Of a DNA stretch of 64,000 bases, positions 57,842-64,000 are shown piece after piece. The stretch's first letter is position 1, and each line of letters starts with the position of its first letter. Under the pieces are notes generated by a model that did not search any database, had not been told where the DNA came from, and saw nothing but the letters and a program-made list of their open reading frames with translations. A program made the position numbers and the translations under genes. This stretch comes from JBBRVW01 sp038246545 (lineage in GTDB: Bacteria > Actinomycetota > Actinomycetes > JACCUZ01), in NCBI GenBank assembly GCA_038246545.1, contig JBBRVW010000001.1, forward strand, positions 1-64,000. Reading direction: 5' to 3'.

Positions 57842-58354
57842 TCAGAGGTCGAGCCAGGTGGTGGTGATCGCCCGGCCGGCGGTGTGCAGCCGCAGCCGCA
57901 GCGGGCCTGCGGGCAGCGCGTCCAGCTGGAACCGGCCGTGCTCGTCGGGCTCGACCGCGAGATCCCCGCCACGGTGCTGGAGGCTCGCCGTGAAGCCGGC
58001 GCCGGCTCCGGCGACATGACCCTCCAGCTGACGCTGGGGCAGGGCCGGGGAGCGGAGGTGCCCCGCCATGTCGTCCCGAGGTCGAGACACCTGCAGCTCG
58101 ATGACCACGCCGGAGGCGTCGAAGGTGAGCAGCCGGATCCCGTTGCCGCCGCGGACAGCGGCGAGCCGCTCCGGCACGAGCGAATCGGCGACCAGCTCCG
58201 CGAGCTCGGCATCGGGGTCGCGCCACCCGAACGCGAGCACGGCCCCGTCGAGCACCGGTCCGGGGACGGGGTCGCGCTGCGCGACGAGCTCGCGGTAGCG
58301 CAGCAGCAGCCCGTCGAGCTGGCCGTCGGTGAGCGCGCGGTCAGGTCCGTCCAT
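57842..58354 (-). CDS. Sigma-factor-associated beta-domain protein (CATRA-type partner)
   Basis: A 170-residue protein whose ATG lies inside the end of the sigma factor gene (13-bp overlap). The N-terminal 60 residues (LLLRYRELVAQRDPVPG, FGWRDPDAELAELVADS) are helical. The middle reads IRLLTFDASGVVIELQV, and the C-terminal half is carboxypeptidase-regulatory-like beta structure ending RFQLDALPAGPLRLRLHTAG. I recall this pair standing next to CHAT-domain protease genes in many actinobacteria as a conflict-type module. No CHAT or caspase gene follows here, so the module seems incomplete. Confidence 0.65.
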   Translation of the reverse strand: MDGPDRALTDGQLDGLLLRYRELVAQRDPVPGPVLDGAVLAFGWRDPDAELAELVADSLVPERLAAVRGGNGIRLLTFDASGVVIELQVSRPRDDMAGHLRSPALPQRQLEGHVAGAGAGFTASLQHRGGDLAVEPDEHGRFQLDALPAGPLRLRLHTAGRAITTTWLDL

Positions 58355-58991
58355 GGCGTCCGTCCTCTGGTCGAGCCCCCCGGAATGATGGTGTGCCCTC
58401 CGTAGGTCGCTTCTCGACAGAGGCCAGGTCGCCGCGACTGATACCGGCAGCAAGCACCAGGTCGTGCAGCCGGCGCAGGCAGCGCCCGCGGGTGGGCCCG
58501 ATGCTGCCCACCGGCATCGCGAGGGCGGCGCCGACCTCCTCGTACGACGGGGGCGGGTCGGCCATCAGCACGCGGAGCAGCCGGCGGCACGGCTCGTTGA
58601 GGCTCTCGAAGACCGACCACAGCGTCGCGTCACGCTGCCGTAGGAGCAGGGTGGCGTCGACAGCAGGCGCGGAGCTGTCAGTGAGATCGATGACCTGCTG
58701 CTGATCGACGGGCCGCTCCCGGGCCGCGCGGCGGATCACTGCCAGGCACTCCCGGCGGCAGGTGGTGGCGAGCCAGGCGCCGAGCCGGTCCGGGTCGCGG
58801 ATCCGGCCCAGGTTCTCGACCAGGCGCAGCCAAGTGCTCTGCACCGCGTCGGCCGCGTCGGACTGCCCGAGCCGGTGCGAGCGGGCCACCGCCCAGAGCA
58901 GCGGGGTGAACCGCGTCGCGATCAGCTGCCAGGCCGCCGAGTCGCCGGCGGCCGAACGGTCCAGACACCATCGGAGGTCGAGATCGTCCAC
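58341..58991 (-). CDS. ECF-type RNA polymerase sigma factor
   Basis: A 216-residue sigma-70 family protein. Region 2 is clear (AVARSHRLGQSDAADAVQST, WLRLVENLGRIRDP), including the RRECLAVIRRAARE end. Region 4 reads LNEPCRRLLRVLM and PSYEEVGAALAMPVGSIGPTR, then RCLRRLHDL. I chose GTG 58991, which has AGGAG upstream; the longer frame lacks a site. No anti-sigma factor with a membrane helix follows; instead the beta-domain partner overlaps its end. Confidence 0.87.
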   Translation of the reverse strand: MDDLDLRWCLDRSAAGDSAAWQLIATRFTPLLWAVARSHRLGQSDAADAVQSTWLRLVENLGRIRDPDRLGAWLATTCRRECLAVIRRAARERPVDQQQVIDLTDSSAPAVDATLLLRQRDATLWSVFESLNEPCRRLLRVLMADPPPSYEEVGAALAMPVGSIGPTRGRCLRRLHDLVLAAGISRGDLASVEKRPTEGTPSFRGARPEDGRHGRT

Positions 58992-59250
58992 GCGATGCTC
59001 CTGACGTCGTCTGCGCTCCATGGGAGCGCGGCGACTACCGCGGGGTCAACCCCTCTCACTGTCGGTGAGAGCGGGGGTCGCGGCGGGGCGACCAGCCGGT
59101 CCTCGAGCCCGTCGCCGACCAGCGGCGGCGCCTGCCCGCGGAGGTACCCCGGCTGCTGCCCCGCTGCCCGGCGGCTTCCTGGACCGACCACCGACGGGCG
59201 CAGCGGCCGACCGGAGGGCGGAACGCTGCGGACCTGCTTAGGGTCGTGGC

Positions 59251-59931
59251 ATGGCAGTGCGTCCGTCCGCGAGCTCGCGGGCCCTTCTCGCCGCCGTCGT
59301 GGTCGCGCTCCTGGCCTCGGCGGCCGGGATCGGCTGGCTGCTGCGGCCCGTCGACGTGCGGCCGCTCCCCGGCGTTCCCCGGGCAGCAGCGGCCTCGCCG
59401 GTACCGGTCGAGACCCCGACCCCGACGCCGTCCACCACGCCGACGCCGGCAGCCGAGGTCTGCGAGCAGCCGTCGCACCCGCTCCGTCCGCGCACGATCA
59501 CCGTGCGCGGGGTCGCCCGCGAGGTGTCGGTGGTGACGCCGCCGCGCGAGGCGGACGGCGTGCCGGGCGCTCCCCCGCTGACCAGCGTCGGGAAGGCGGT
59601 GTTCGCCTGGGACCGGGACCAGGGCATCAGCCCCGGCGACCCGGCCGGCAACGTCCTGCTGAACGCGCACACCTGGCCCGACGGCACGGCGCTGGGCAAC
59701 CGGCTGCTCGCCGGACTGCACCGGGGCGACCGGATCGTCGTCTCGGGCGCCCAGCACTCGCTCTGCTACCGGGTGACCGAGCGGATCGAGGTGCTCGCCT
59801 CGGCCGGCCTGGCGCGCTACTACGCCACGGACGGCCCGCCCCAGCTGGCCATCGTCGTCTGCTCCGGGCGGCGCCTCGGTCCCGGCGTGTGGGAGAAGCG
59901 CACCGTCTGGTTCGCCGCTCCCTCCGCCTGA
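59251..59931 (+). CDS. Class F sortase
   Basis: A 226-residue sortase. A signal anchor (about residues 9-31) is followed by a Pro/Thr-rich stalk with a TPTP repeat (54-66) and then the catalytic domain. The triad is His140 in LNAHTW, Cys204 in IVVCSG and Arg217 in EKRTVWF. Class F sortases are typical of actinobacteria and attach proteins to the wall or do a still unknown transpeptidation. No LPxTG substrate is next to it. It is flanked by the divergent sigma factor and the convergent hydrolase. Confidence 0.9.
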   Translation: MAVRPSASSRALLAAVVVALLASAAGIGWLLRPVDVRPLPGVPRAAAASPVPVETPTPTPSTTPTPAAEVCEQPSHPLRPRTITVRGVAREVSVVTPPREADGVPGAPPLTSVGKAVFAWDRDQGISPGDPAGNVLLNAHTWPDGTALGNRLLAGLHRGDRIVVSGAQHSLCYRVTERIEVLASAGLARYYATDGPPQLAIVVCSGRRLGPGVWEKRTVWFAAPSA

Positions 59932-60023
59932 CCGGCCGGTCGCGCTCAGCCGATGGCGCCGGGAGGCCGGAATGACCAGCCTCGACGAGGCGTCCGCGCC
60001 TCGACCGCACCGACCGACGCGGG

Positions 60024-60917
60024 TCAGCCGAGCAGCCGGCGCACCTCACGGGCGACGACGCCAGGGTGCTCCATCTGCGAGACATGACCACTGTCGGGCA
60101 GCAGCACGAGCCGCGCGCCGGGGTAGGTGCGGGCCGCCCGGGCAGCCGTCCGGGGGTCGACCAGCCGGTCCTTGAGCCCGTACACGAGCAGCGTGGGCGC
60201 CTGCACCCGGCCGGCCAGCCGCCACAGCGGCCAGCGGTCCGGCCGGAGGTACGCCGACATCAGGCTGCGCAGCGAGCGGATCATCGCGTCGCCGTCGTGC
60301 TCGAGCCGGGCCCGCCGATCCGCCTCCTCGGTGGCCTCCGCCAGCCGGCGCTCGGGCACCCGGGAGGGGTCGGCCCAACAGAGCGCGAGGGTGGCGCGCA
60401 CCCGCTGCTCGACGGGGTAGCGGCCCAGCCGGCGGGCGAGCCGCTGGCCGGCCCACGGCACGGCGAGCGCCGGCAGGTGGACGTTGGTGAGCCGGGGCCT
60501 CAGCACCGGCATCGCCGGTGAGACGAGGGTGAGGGTGCGCACCAGGTCGGGCCGGGTCGCGGCGAGGACGGTCGCGACCGTGCCGCCGAGGGAGTTGCCC
60601 AGGAGGTGCACCGGCTCGTCGCCGCCGGACTCGATCAGCTCGGTGATGGCCCGTACGTGGCCGCGCAGGGAGTAGTCGTCGTCGGCCGGCGGCGGCGACC
60701 AGCCGAAGCCAGGAAGGTCCGGGGCCTCCGCCTCGATGCGGTCGCGCAGCAGTGCCATGACGTCGGTCCAGTTGGTCGCCGCGCCCCCGAGCCCGTGCAC
60801 CAGCACAGCTCGCTCCGCGCCACCGGCGGTGGCCGCGGCGGTACGGACGTGCAGGTTGCCGGACGGCAGCGCGACCTGGTGGCCGGGCCAGTGCGGGACC
60901 GGGTCCGCGGGGCTCAG
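60024..60917 (-). CDS. Alpha/beta hydrolase, probable CTG start
   Basis: A hydrolase of 297 residues if started at CTG 60917. Oxyanion region LVHGLGGAATNWTDVM, nucleophile elbow LLGNSLGGTVATVL, acid loop VYGLKDRLVDPRTAAR and catalytic His in PDSGHVSQMEHPGVV are all intact. The first conventional start (GTG 60806) would cut off the preceding strand (PVPHWPGHQVALPSGNLHVR), which looks like genuine family sequence. CTG 60917 overlaps the stop of the upstream gene as CTGA, like the ATGA/GTGA couplings elsewhere. The start is therefore inferred. Substrate unknown. Confidence 0.78.
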   Translation of the reverse strand: MSPADPVPHWPGHQVALPSGNLHVRTAAATAGGAERAVLVHGLGGAATNWTDVMALLRDRIEAEAPDLPGFGWSPPPADDDYSLRGHVRAITELIESGGDEPVHLLGNSLGGTVATVLAATRPDLVRTLTLVSPAMPVLRPRLTNVHLPALAVPWAGQRLARRLGRYPVEQRVRATLALCWADPSRVPERRLAEATEEADRRARLEHDGDAMIRSLRSLMSAYLRPDRWPLWRLAGRVQAPTLLVYGLKDRLVDPRTAARAARTYPGARLVLLPDSGHVSQMEHPGVVAREVRRLLG

Positions 60918-61717
60918 CCCGCCACCTCGCCGAGCATCGGGCCGACCCGGCGGTTCACGGCCGCGAGGACCGCCCGGATGACCGCCTGGCGCGCGTCGTC
61001 GCGCACCACCGACGCACCCGAGAGGCGCTGGGTACCGCGGTCGGTCACCAGCGACAGCACGGCCAGAGCGGTCCGCTCCTCACCGGTGCTGGCGATCTCG
61101 ACGTGCTCGACCGCGAAGCGCACCCGGTCGTCGACCATGGCCTCCACCGCGCGCAGCGTCGCCTCGGCGACCGACCGGTGCAGCGCGCCGCTGGTCGCGG
61201 CACCCTCGGCCTCACCCACCTCCGAGCGCTCTCCGGTCCGTAGCGTGACCGACACGGTGACGCCGAGGTGGGCCGACACGAGCTGCACGCGCTCGATGAC
61301 CAGGCGTCCGGCGGCCGCGGCCGGGAACGGGCCGACGGCATCCGATGCGGGTTCCGGCTCCGTGGTCACGATCACCTGCTCTGCGCCCGGCTGCCAGCCG
61401 TCGATCGAGGACGCGTCGTCGGGGACCGCCTCGCGGAGGTCGGTGAGCTCGTCCGCGACGCCCTGGCGGCCGCGCTCCGAGCCGCCGGTGTCGGCCGCCG
61501 GGGGCTGCTCGAGCACACGCACGCGGTCGGCGTCGACCGCCAGCCCGAACTGGCTGCGCAGCAGCCGGTTGACCGCGCCCGCCACGTCGACCTCGTCGGC
61601 CCCGTGCGCCAGCTGCAGCCGCAGGGTGCCCGGTCCGCCCCGGTGCGGCTCGACGGCCGCGGCGGCGACGCCGGGCACCCCGAGCAGCGCCGCGACGAGG
61701 TCGCGGTGGTCGCTCAC
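60914..61717 (-). CDS. Conserved actinobacterial protein, function unknown
   Basis: A 267-residue soluble protein with no domain I can name. Two repeated beta-alpha regions are visible (HRDLVAALLGVPGVAAAAVE; RLVIERVQLVSAHLGVTVSV), and the C-terminal part predicts AVIRAVLAAVNRRVGPML helices, with an acidic linker in the middle (about residues 80-115). Start taken at GTG 61717; an in-frame TTG is two codons upstream. The following hydrolase overlaps its stop, suggesting a shared role. Similar pairs occur in other actinobacteria. Confidence 0.7.
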   Translation of the reverse strand: MSDHRDLVAALLGVPGVAAAAVEPHRGGPGTLRLQLAHGADEVDVAGAVNRLLRSQFGLAVDADRVRVLEQPPAADTGGSERGRQGVADELTDLREAVPDDASSIDGWQPGAEQVIVTTEPEPASDAVGPFPAAAAGRLVIERVQLVSAHLGVTVSVTLRTGERSEVGEAEGAATSGALHRSVAEATLRAVEAMVDDRVRFAVEHVEIASTGEERTALAVLSLVTDRGTQRLSGASVVRDDARQAVIRAVLAAVNRRVGPMLGEVAG

Positions 61718-61848
61718 GGTCAACGAATGCCTCGCAGGTGACGGATCGGGGTCGGAACACCAGTGTCCCAGTGCGCGGCGCCGTACACACCCAACAGTGC
61801 CGACGGCGTGGCCGGCGTGGCACAGCGTGACCGGCGCAGGGTCAGGGT

Positions 61849-62043
61849 GTGACCGAGCGCGACGAACCCCTCGGCCCGGACGACATCAAGGTGCCCGAGG
61901 CCGACACCGTGGAGCAGCGGGCCGACGCCGTCGATCGGGACGAGGACACCGACCCGGCCGACCACGGCACCGCCGAGGCAGACCCCGCCGACGTGGCCGA
62001 GCTGTCCCGAGCCGTGGGCGTCGAGGACGACGAATACCGCTGA
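61849..62043 (+). CDS. Small acidic protein, hypothetical
   Basis: A 64-residue, strongly acidic frame (about one third Asp and Glu) from GTG 61849, reading ERDEPLGPDDIKVPEADTVE and ending VGVEDDEYR. No fold is evident and it is probably disordered. It could be a real short protein of unknown function; codon use has the usual third-position GC bias. The TetR gene follows 58 bp downstream on the same strand. Confidence 0.55.
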   Translation: MTERDEPLGPDDIKVPEADTVEQRADAVDRDEDTDPADHGTAEADPADVAELSRAVGVEDDEYR

Positions 62044-62101
62044 CCGCACCGCTCCCGGCCTAGGGTGGGGCCCGCCAGACCCCGCCGACGAAGGAGCTGA
62101 C

Positions 62102-62731
62102 GTGCCGGCTGCCCCGGATGCGCGCACCCGCGGTGCCCGCCTCCCCCGGTCGGCGCGGCGGGAACAGCTGCTCGGGGCGGCGCAGGAGGTCTTCGTCGCC
62201 CAGGGGTACCACGCGGCCGCGATGGACGACATCGCCGACGCGGCGGGCGTGAGCAAGCCGGTGCTCTACCAGCACTTCCCGGGCAAGCTGGACCTCTACC
62301 TGGCGCTGCTGGACCAGCACACCGAGACCGTCGTCGCCGCGGTTCGCGCCGCACTCGACGCCACCACCGACAACAAGCAGCGGGTCGCGGACTCGATCGA
62401 GGCGTACTTCCGCTTCGTCGACGAGGAGGGCGGCGCCTTCCGGCTGGTCTTCGAGTCCGACCTCGTCAACCAGCCGGAGGTGCGCGAGCGGGTCGAGGGC
62501 GTCACCCTGGCCTGCGCCGAAGCGATCGGGGAGGTGATCCGTGACGACGCCGGCCTGCCGAAGGAGCAGTCGTTGCTGCTCGCCGTCGGCCTCGTGGGCA
62601 TGGCCCAGGTCGCCGCGCGCTTCTGGCTCGCGGCGGAAGGCACCATCCCGCGCGACGCGGCGGCCCGGCTGCTGGCCAGCCTGAGCTGGCGCGGCATCGG
62701 CGGCTTCCCCCGCACCGGCGAGCCGCACTGA
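62102..62731 (+). CDS. TetR family transcriptional regulator
   Basis: A 209-residue TetR protein. The helix-turn-helix is in VFVAQGYHAAAMDDIADAAG, followed by VSKPVLYQHFPGKLDLYLAL, both highly conserved. The ligand domain contains YFRFVDEEGGAFRLVFESDL. It corresponds to Rv3208, whose target is unknown to me. GTG 62102 is used. It is followed by the DUF3107 gene on the same strand, an arrangement conserved in mycobacteria. Confidence 0.92.
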   Translation: MPAAPDARTRGARLPRSARREQLLGAAQEVFVAQGYHAAAMDDIADAAGVSKPVLYQHFPGKLDLYLALLDQHTETVVAAVRAALDATTDNKQRVADSIEAYFRFVDEEGGAFRLVFESDLVNQPEVRERVEGVTLACAEAIGEVIRDDAGLPKEQSLLLAVGLVGMAQVAARFWLAAEGTIPRDAAARLLASLSWRGIGGFPRTGEPH

Positions 62732-62875
62732 CGCTGTCCCGATGGGCCGGGCGGATCCGGCCGCCCGCGCCGATGACGCCGACGGCGAACACGAGCGCCC
62801 CGGCCGCTGACCGGCGCGGTGTCGCACTAGGCTCCTTCCGACATGGCACGCAGACGACGGATCCCGGAGGTCCCC

Positions 62876-63103
62876 GTGGAGGTCAGGATCGGCGTGCAGC
62901 ACGCGCCCCGCGAGCTCGTGGTGGAGAGCGCGGAGACCGCCGAGGCCGTGCTGGAGGCCGTCCAGGCAGCCGTGGCCGGGAAGTCCGCCGTCCTCGCCCT
63001 CACCGACGAGCGCGGCCGCCAGGTGCTGGTCCCGGCCGACAAGCTGGCCTTCGTCGAGATCGGCGCGCCCGAGTCGCGTCGCGTCGGCTTCGGCGCCGTC
63101 TAG
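62876..63103 (+). CDS. DUF3107 family protein
   Basis: A 75-residue protein matching the DUF3107 family (TB9.4 type). It reads VEVRIGVQHAPRELVVES, then AVLALTDERGRQVLVPADKL and the end VEIGAPESRRVGFG. Function is unknown; family members bind ATP in some reports, but I cannot confirm it here. GTG 62876 is chosen over ATG 62843 because GGAGG lies just upstream and the family begins with VEV. It converges on the ferritin-like gene. Confidence 0.9.
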   Translation: MEVRIGVQHAPRELVVESAETAEAVLEAVQAAVAGKSAVLALTDERGRQVLVPADKLAFVEIGAPESRRVGFGAV

Positions 63104-63133
63104 GCCCAGCCCAGCCGCCGGGTCGCCGCTCGG

Positions 63134-63868
63134 TTACGACGACAGGCCGAGCGTCGCCATCCGCTCGGTGTGGTTCTCGGTGAGCCGCGCGAACATCCGG
63201 CCGACCTCGGCGAGGTCGGCCCCCCGGTGCGCCATGCCGCCGACCAGCAGCGCCGCCAGCGCGTCGCGCTCGGCCGCCACCCGCTGGGCCTGGCTCAGCG
63301 CCTCGCCCACCAGTCGGCGTCCCCACAGGGCCAGCCGACCGGCCAGCCGCGGCTCGGCCTCGATGGCGGCCCGGACCCGGTCGACCGCGAAGGTCGAGTG
63401 TCCGGTGTCCTCGAGGACCTTGAGCACCAGGTCGCGGGTCGAGTCGTCGAGGTACGCCGAGATCTCGCGGTAGAAGTCCTCGGCGATGCCGTCGCCGACG
63501 TAGGCCTTGACCAGCCCCTCGAGCCAGTCGCCCGGCGCGGTCCGCTCGTGGAAGGCCTCGAGGGCCGGCATGAACGGCTGCATCGCGTCCTCGGGAGCCA
63601 CCCCGAGGTCCACCAGCCGGTCGCGGAGGAGGACGAAGTGGCCGTACTCCGCGACGGCCATCGCGGCGAGCGCGGCCTTGTCGACGAGGGTCGGCGCGAA
63701 CGACGCGTCGTCCGCGAGCCGCTCGAACGCGGTCAGCTCGCCGTAGGCCAGGGCCCCGAGCAGGTCGACCACGGCCAGCCGGTACTCCTCGTCGGCGAGC
63801 GGGTCGGGCGTCCCCGACGAGGCGGACGCAGTCGGGCTCTCGGTCGGTTTGTCCTCGGGCGCGCTCAC
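63134..63868 (-). CDS. Ferritin-like fold protein (MiaE-like)
   Basis: A 244-residue helical protein (Rv3210c position). After an acidic, disordered N terminus there are four long helices with carboxylate and His positions in LGALAYGELTAFERLADDA, AAMAVAEYGHFVLLRDRL, GIAEDFYREISAYL and VLEDTGHSTFAVDRVRAA. These fit a ferritin-like di-iron site of the tRNA-hydroxylase (MiaE-like) type, though the metal and role are not established. Start taken at GTG 63868. The gene is the last complete one in the window. Confidence 0.85.
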   Translation of the reverse strand: MSAPEDKPTESPTASASSGTPDPLADEEYRLAVVDLLGALAYGELTAFERLADDASFAPTLVDKAALAAMAVAEYGHFVLLRDRLVDLGVAPEDAMQPFMPALEAFHERTAPGDWLEGLVKAYVGDGIAEDFYREISAYLDDSTRDLVLKVLEDTGHSTFAVDRVRAAIEAEPRLAGRLALWGRRLVGEALSQAQRVAAERDALAALLVGGMAHRGADLAEVGRMFARLTENHTERMATLGLSS

Positions 63869-64000
63869 GGCCGTGAGCGTACCGAGGGGTAGGGTGGCCG
63901 CAATATCACGGATGCCCGGTCGCCCGATGAACCGATCGGCTCCGACCGAACGTCCCGCCGAGCGGCCCGCCGTCACCAGCTGACGGCGTGCGGCCAGCCG
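63869..64000. other. Window end, no gene called
   Basis: A plus-strand frame opens at ATG 63911 but stops within 25 codons. In mycobacteria a DEAD-box helicase gene follows here; its start would lie beyond the window. Nothing more can be supported. Confidence 0.6.

Noticed and set aside
63911..64000. Start of a DEAD-box helicase gene at the right edge
   Set aside because: Synteny suggests one should follow, but the ATG-initiated frame visible stops early and no helicase sequence is inside the window.

Overview
This window comes from a high-GC Gram-positive actinobacterium. GC is very high, most starts are GTG, and stop/start overlaps of the ATGA and GTGA type are common. Marker genes include WhiB7, mycoredoxin, AdnA/AdnB, an F420-type luciferase-like oxidoreductase, a class F sortase and MoeZ. 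Much of the gene order matches the Mycobacterium tuberculosis segment running from the UPF0182 gene (Rv3193c) through AarF, whiB7, uvrD2, mycoredoxin, nudC, adnB/adnA, the alkyltransferase-like gene and moeZ to a TetR regulator, DUF3107 and a ferritin-like gene (about Rv3210c). The genus cannot be fixed from the sequence alone; Nocardioidaceae, Geodermatophilaceae or Frankiales-type lineages are all plausible.

Layout. 1-1321: degraded leftovers of a mobile element (TcmP fragment, phage-type Cys/Arg protein fragment) lying off the 3' end of an initiator tRNA gene with its own promoter and terminator. 1456-10753: UPF0182 membrane protein, PDZ/Lon-like protease, MoaE, epimerase, zincin, Nudix, M48-type peptidase. 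10763-11210: a cluster of DnaA-box-like 9-mers followed by a promoter and a heavily folded, C-loop-bearing RNA candidate. 11211-19605: enoyl-CoA hydratase, small Zn protein, M20 peptidase, a large nested palindrome made of pentamer arrays, an E1-like protein, AarF kinase, and a small type VII-style group (WXG-like protein, DUF1023 hydrolase, lipoprotein). 19696-24569: LigD-type polymerase, WhiB7 with a long leader (promoter, upstream ORF, attenuator), UvrD2, mycoredoxin. 24621-32412: assorted enzymes including NudC. 32423-39048: AdnB and AdnA. 39199-50198: peptidases, alkyltransferase-like protein, MoeZ, a gamma-glutamyl hydrolase and small enzymes. 50211-57691: truncated globin, choline/ethanolamine-kinase-like protein, then a divergent cassette (gamma-glutamyl ligase of the glutamine synthetase family, aldehyde dehydrogenase, SDR; ethanolamine-type permease, FadR-type regulator). 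57842-63868: sigma factor plus partner, sortase, hydrolase pair, TetR, DUF3107, ferritin-like protein.

How the genes fit together. The core is housekeeping with a DNA-repair and stress flavour: AdnAB processes double-strand breaks, UvrD2 is a helicase, the LigD-like polymerase and the alkyltransferase-like protein add repair functions, and WhiB7 and mycoredoxin answer antibiotic and thiol stress. The clearest metabolic unit is the 51.8-57.7 kb cassette, which I read as glutamylation-dependent catabolism of ethanolamine or a related amine. Its last step could be supplied by the class I amidotransferase at 47.4 kb. The least explained items are the 13.8-14.0 kb nested palindrome and the 10.9-11.2 kb structured RNA candidate.
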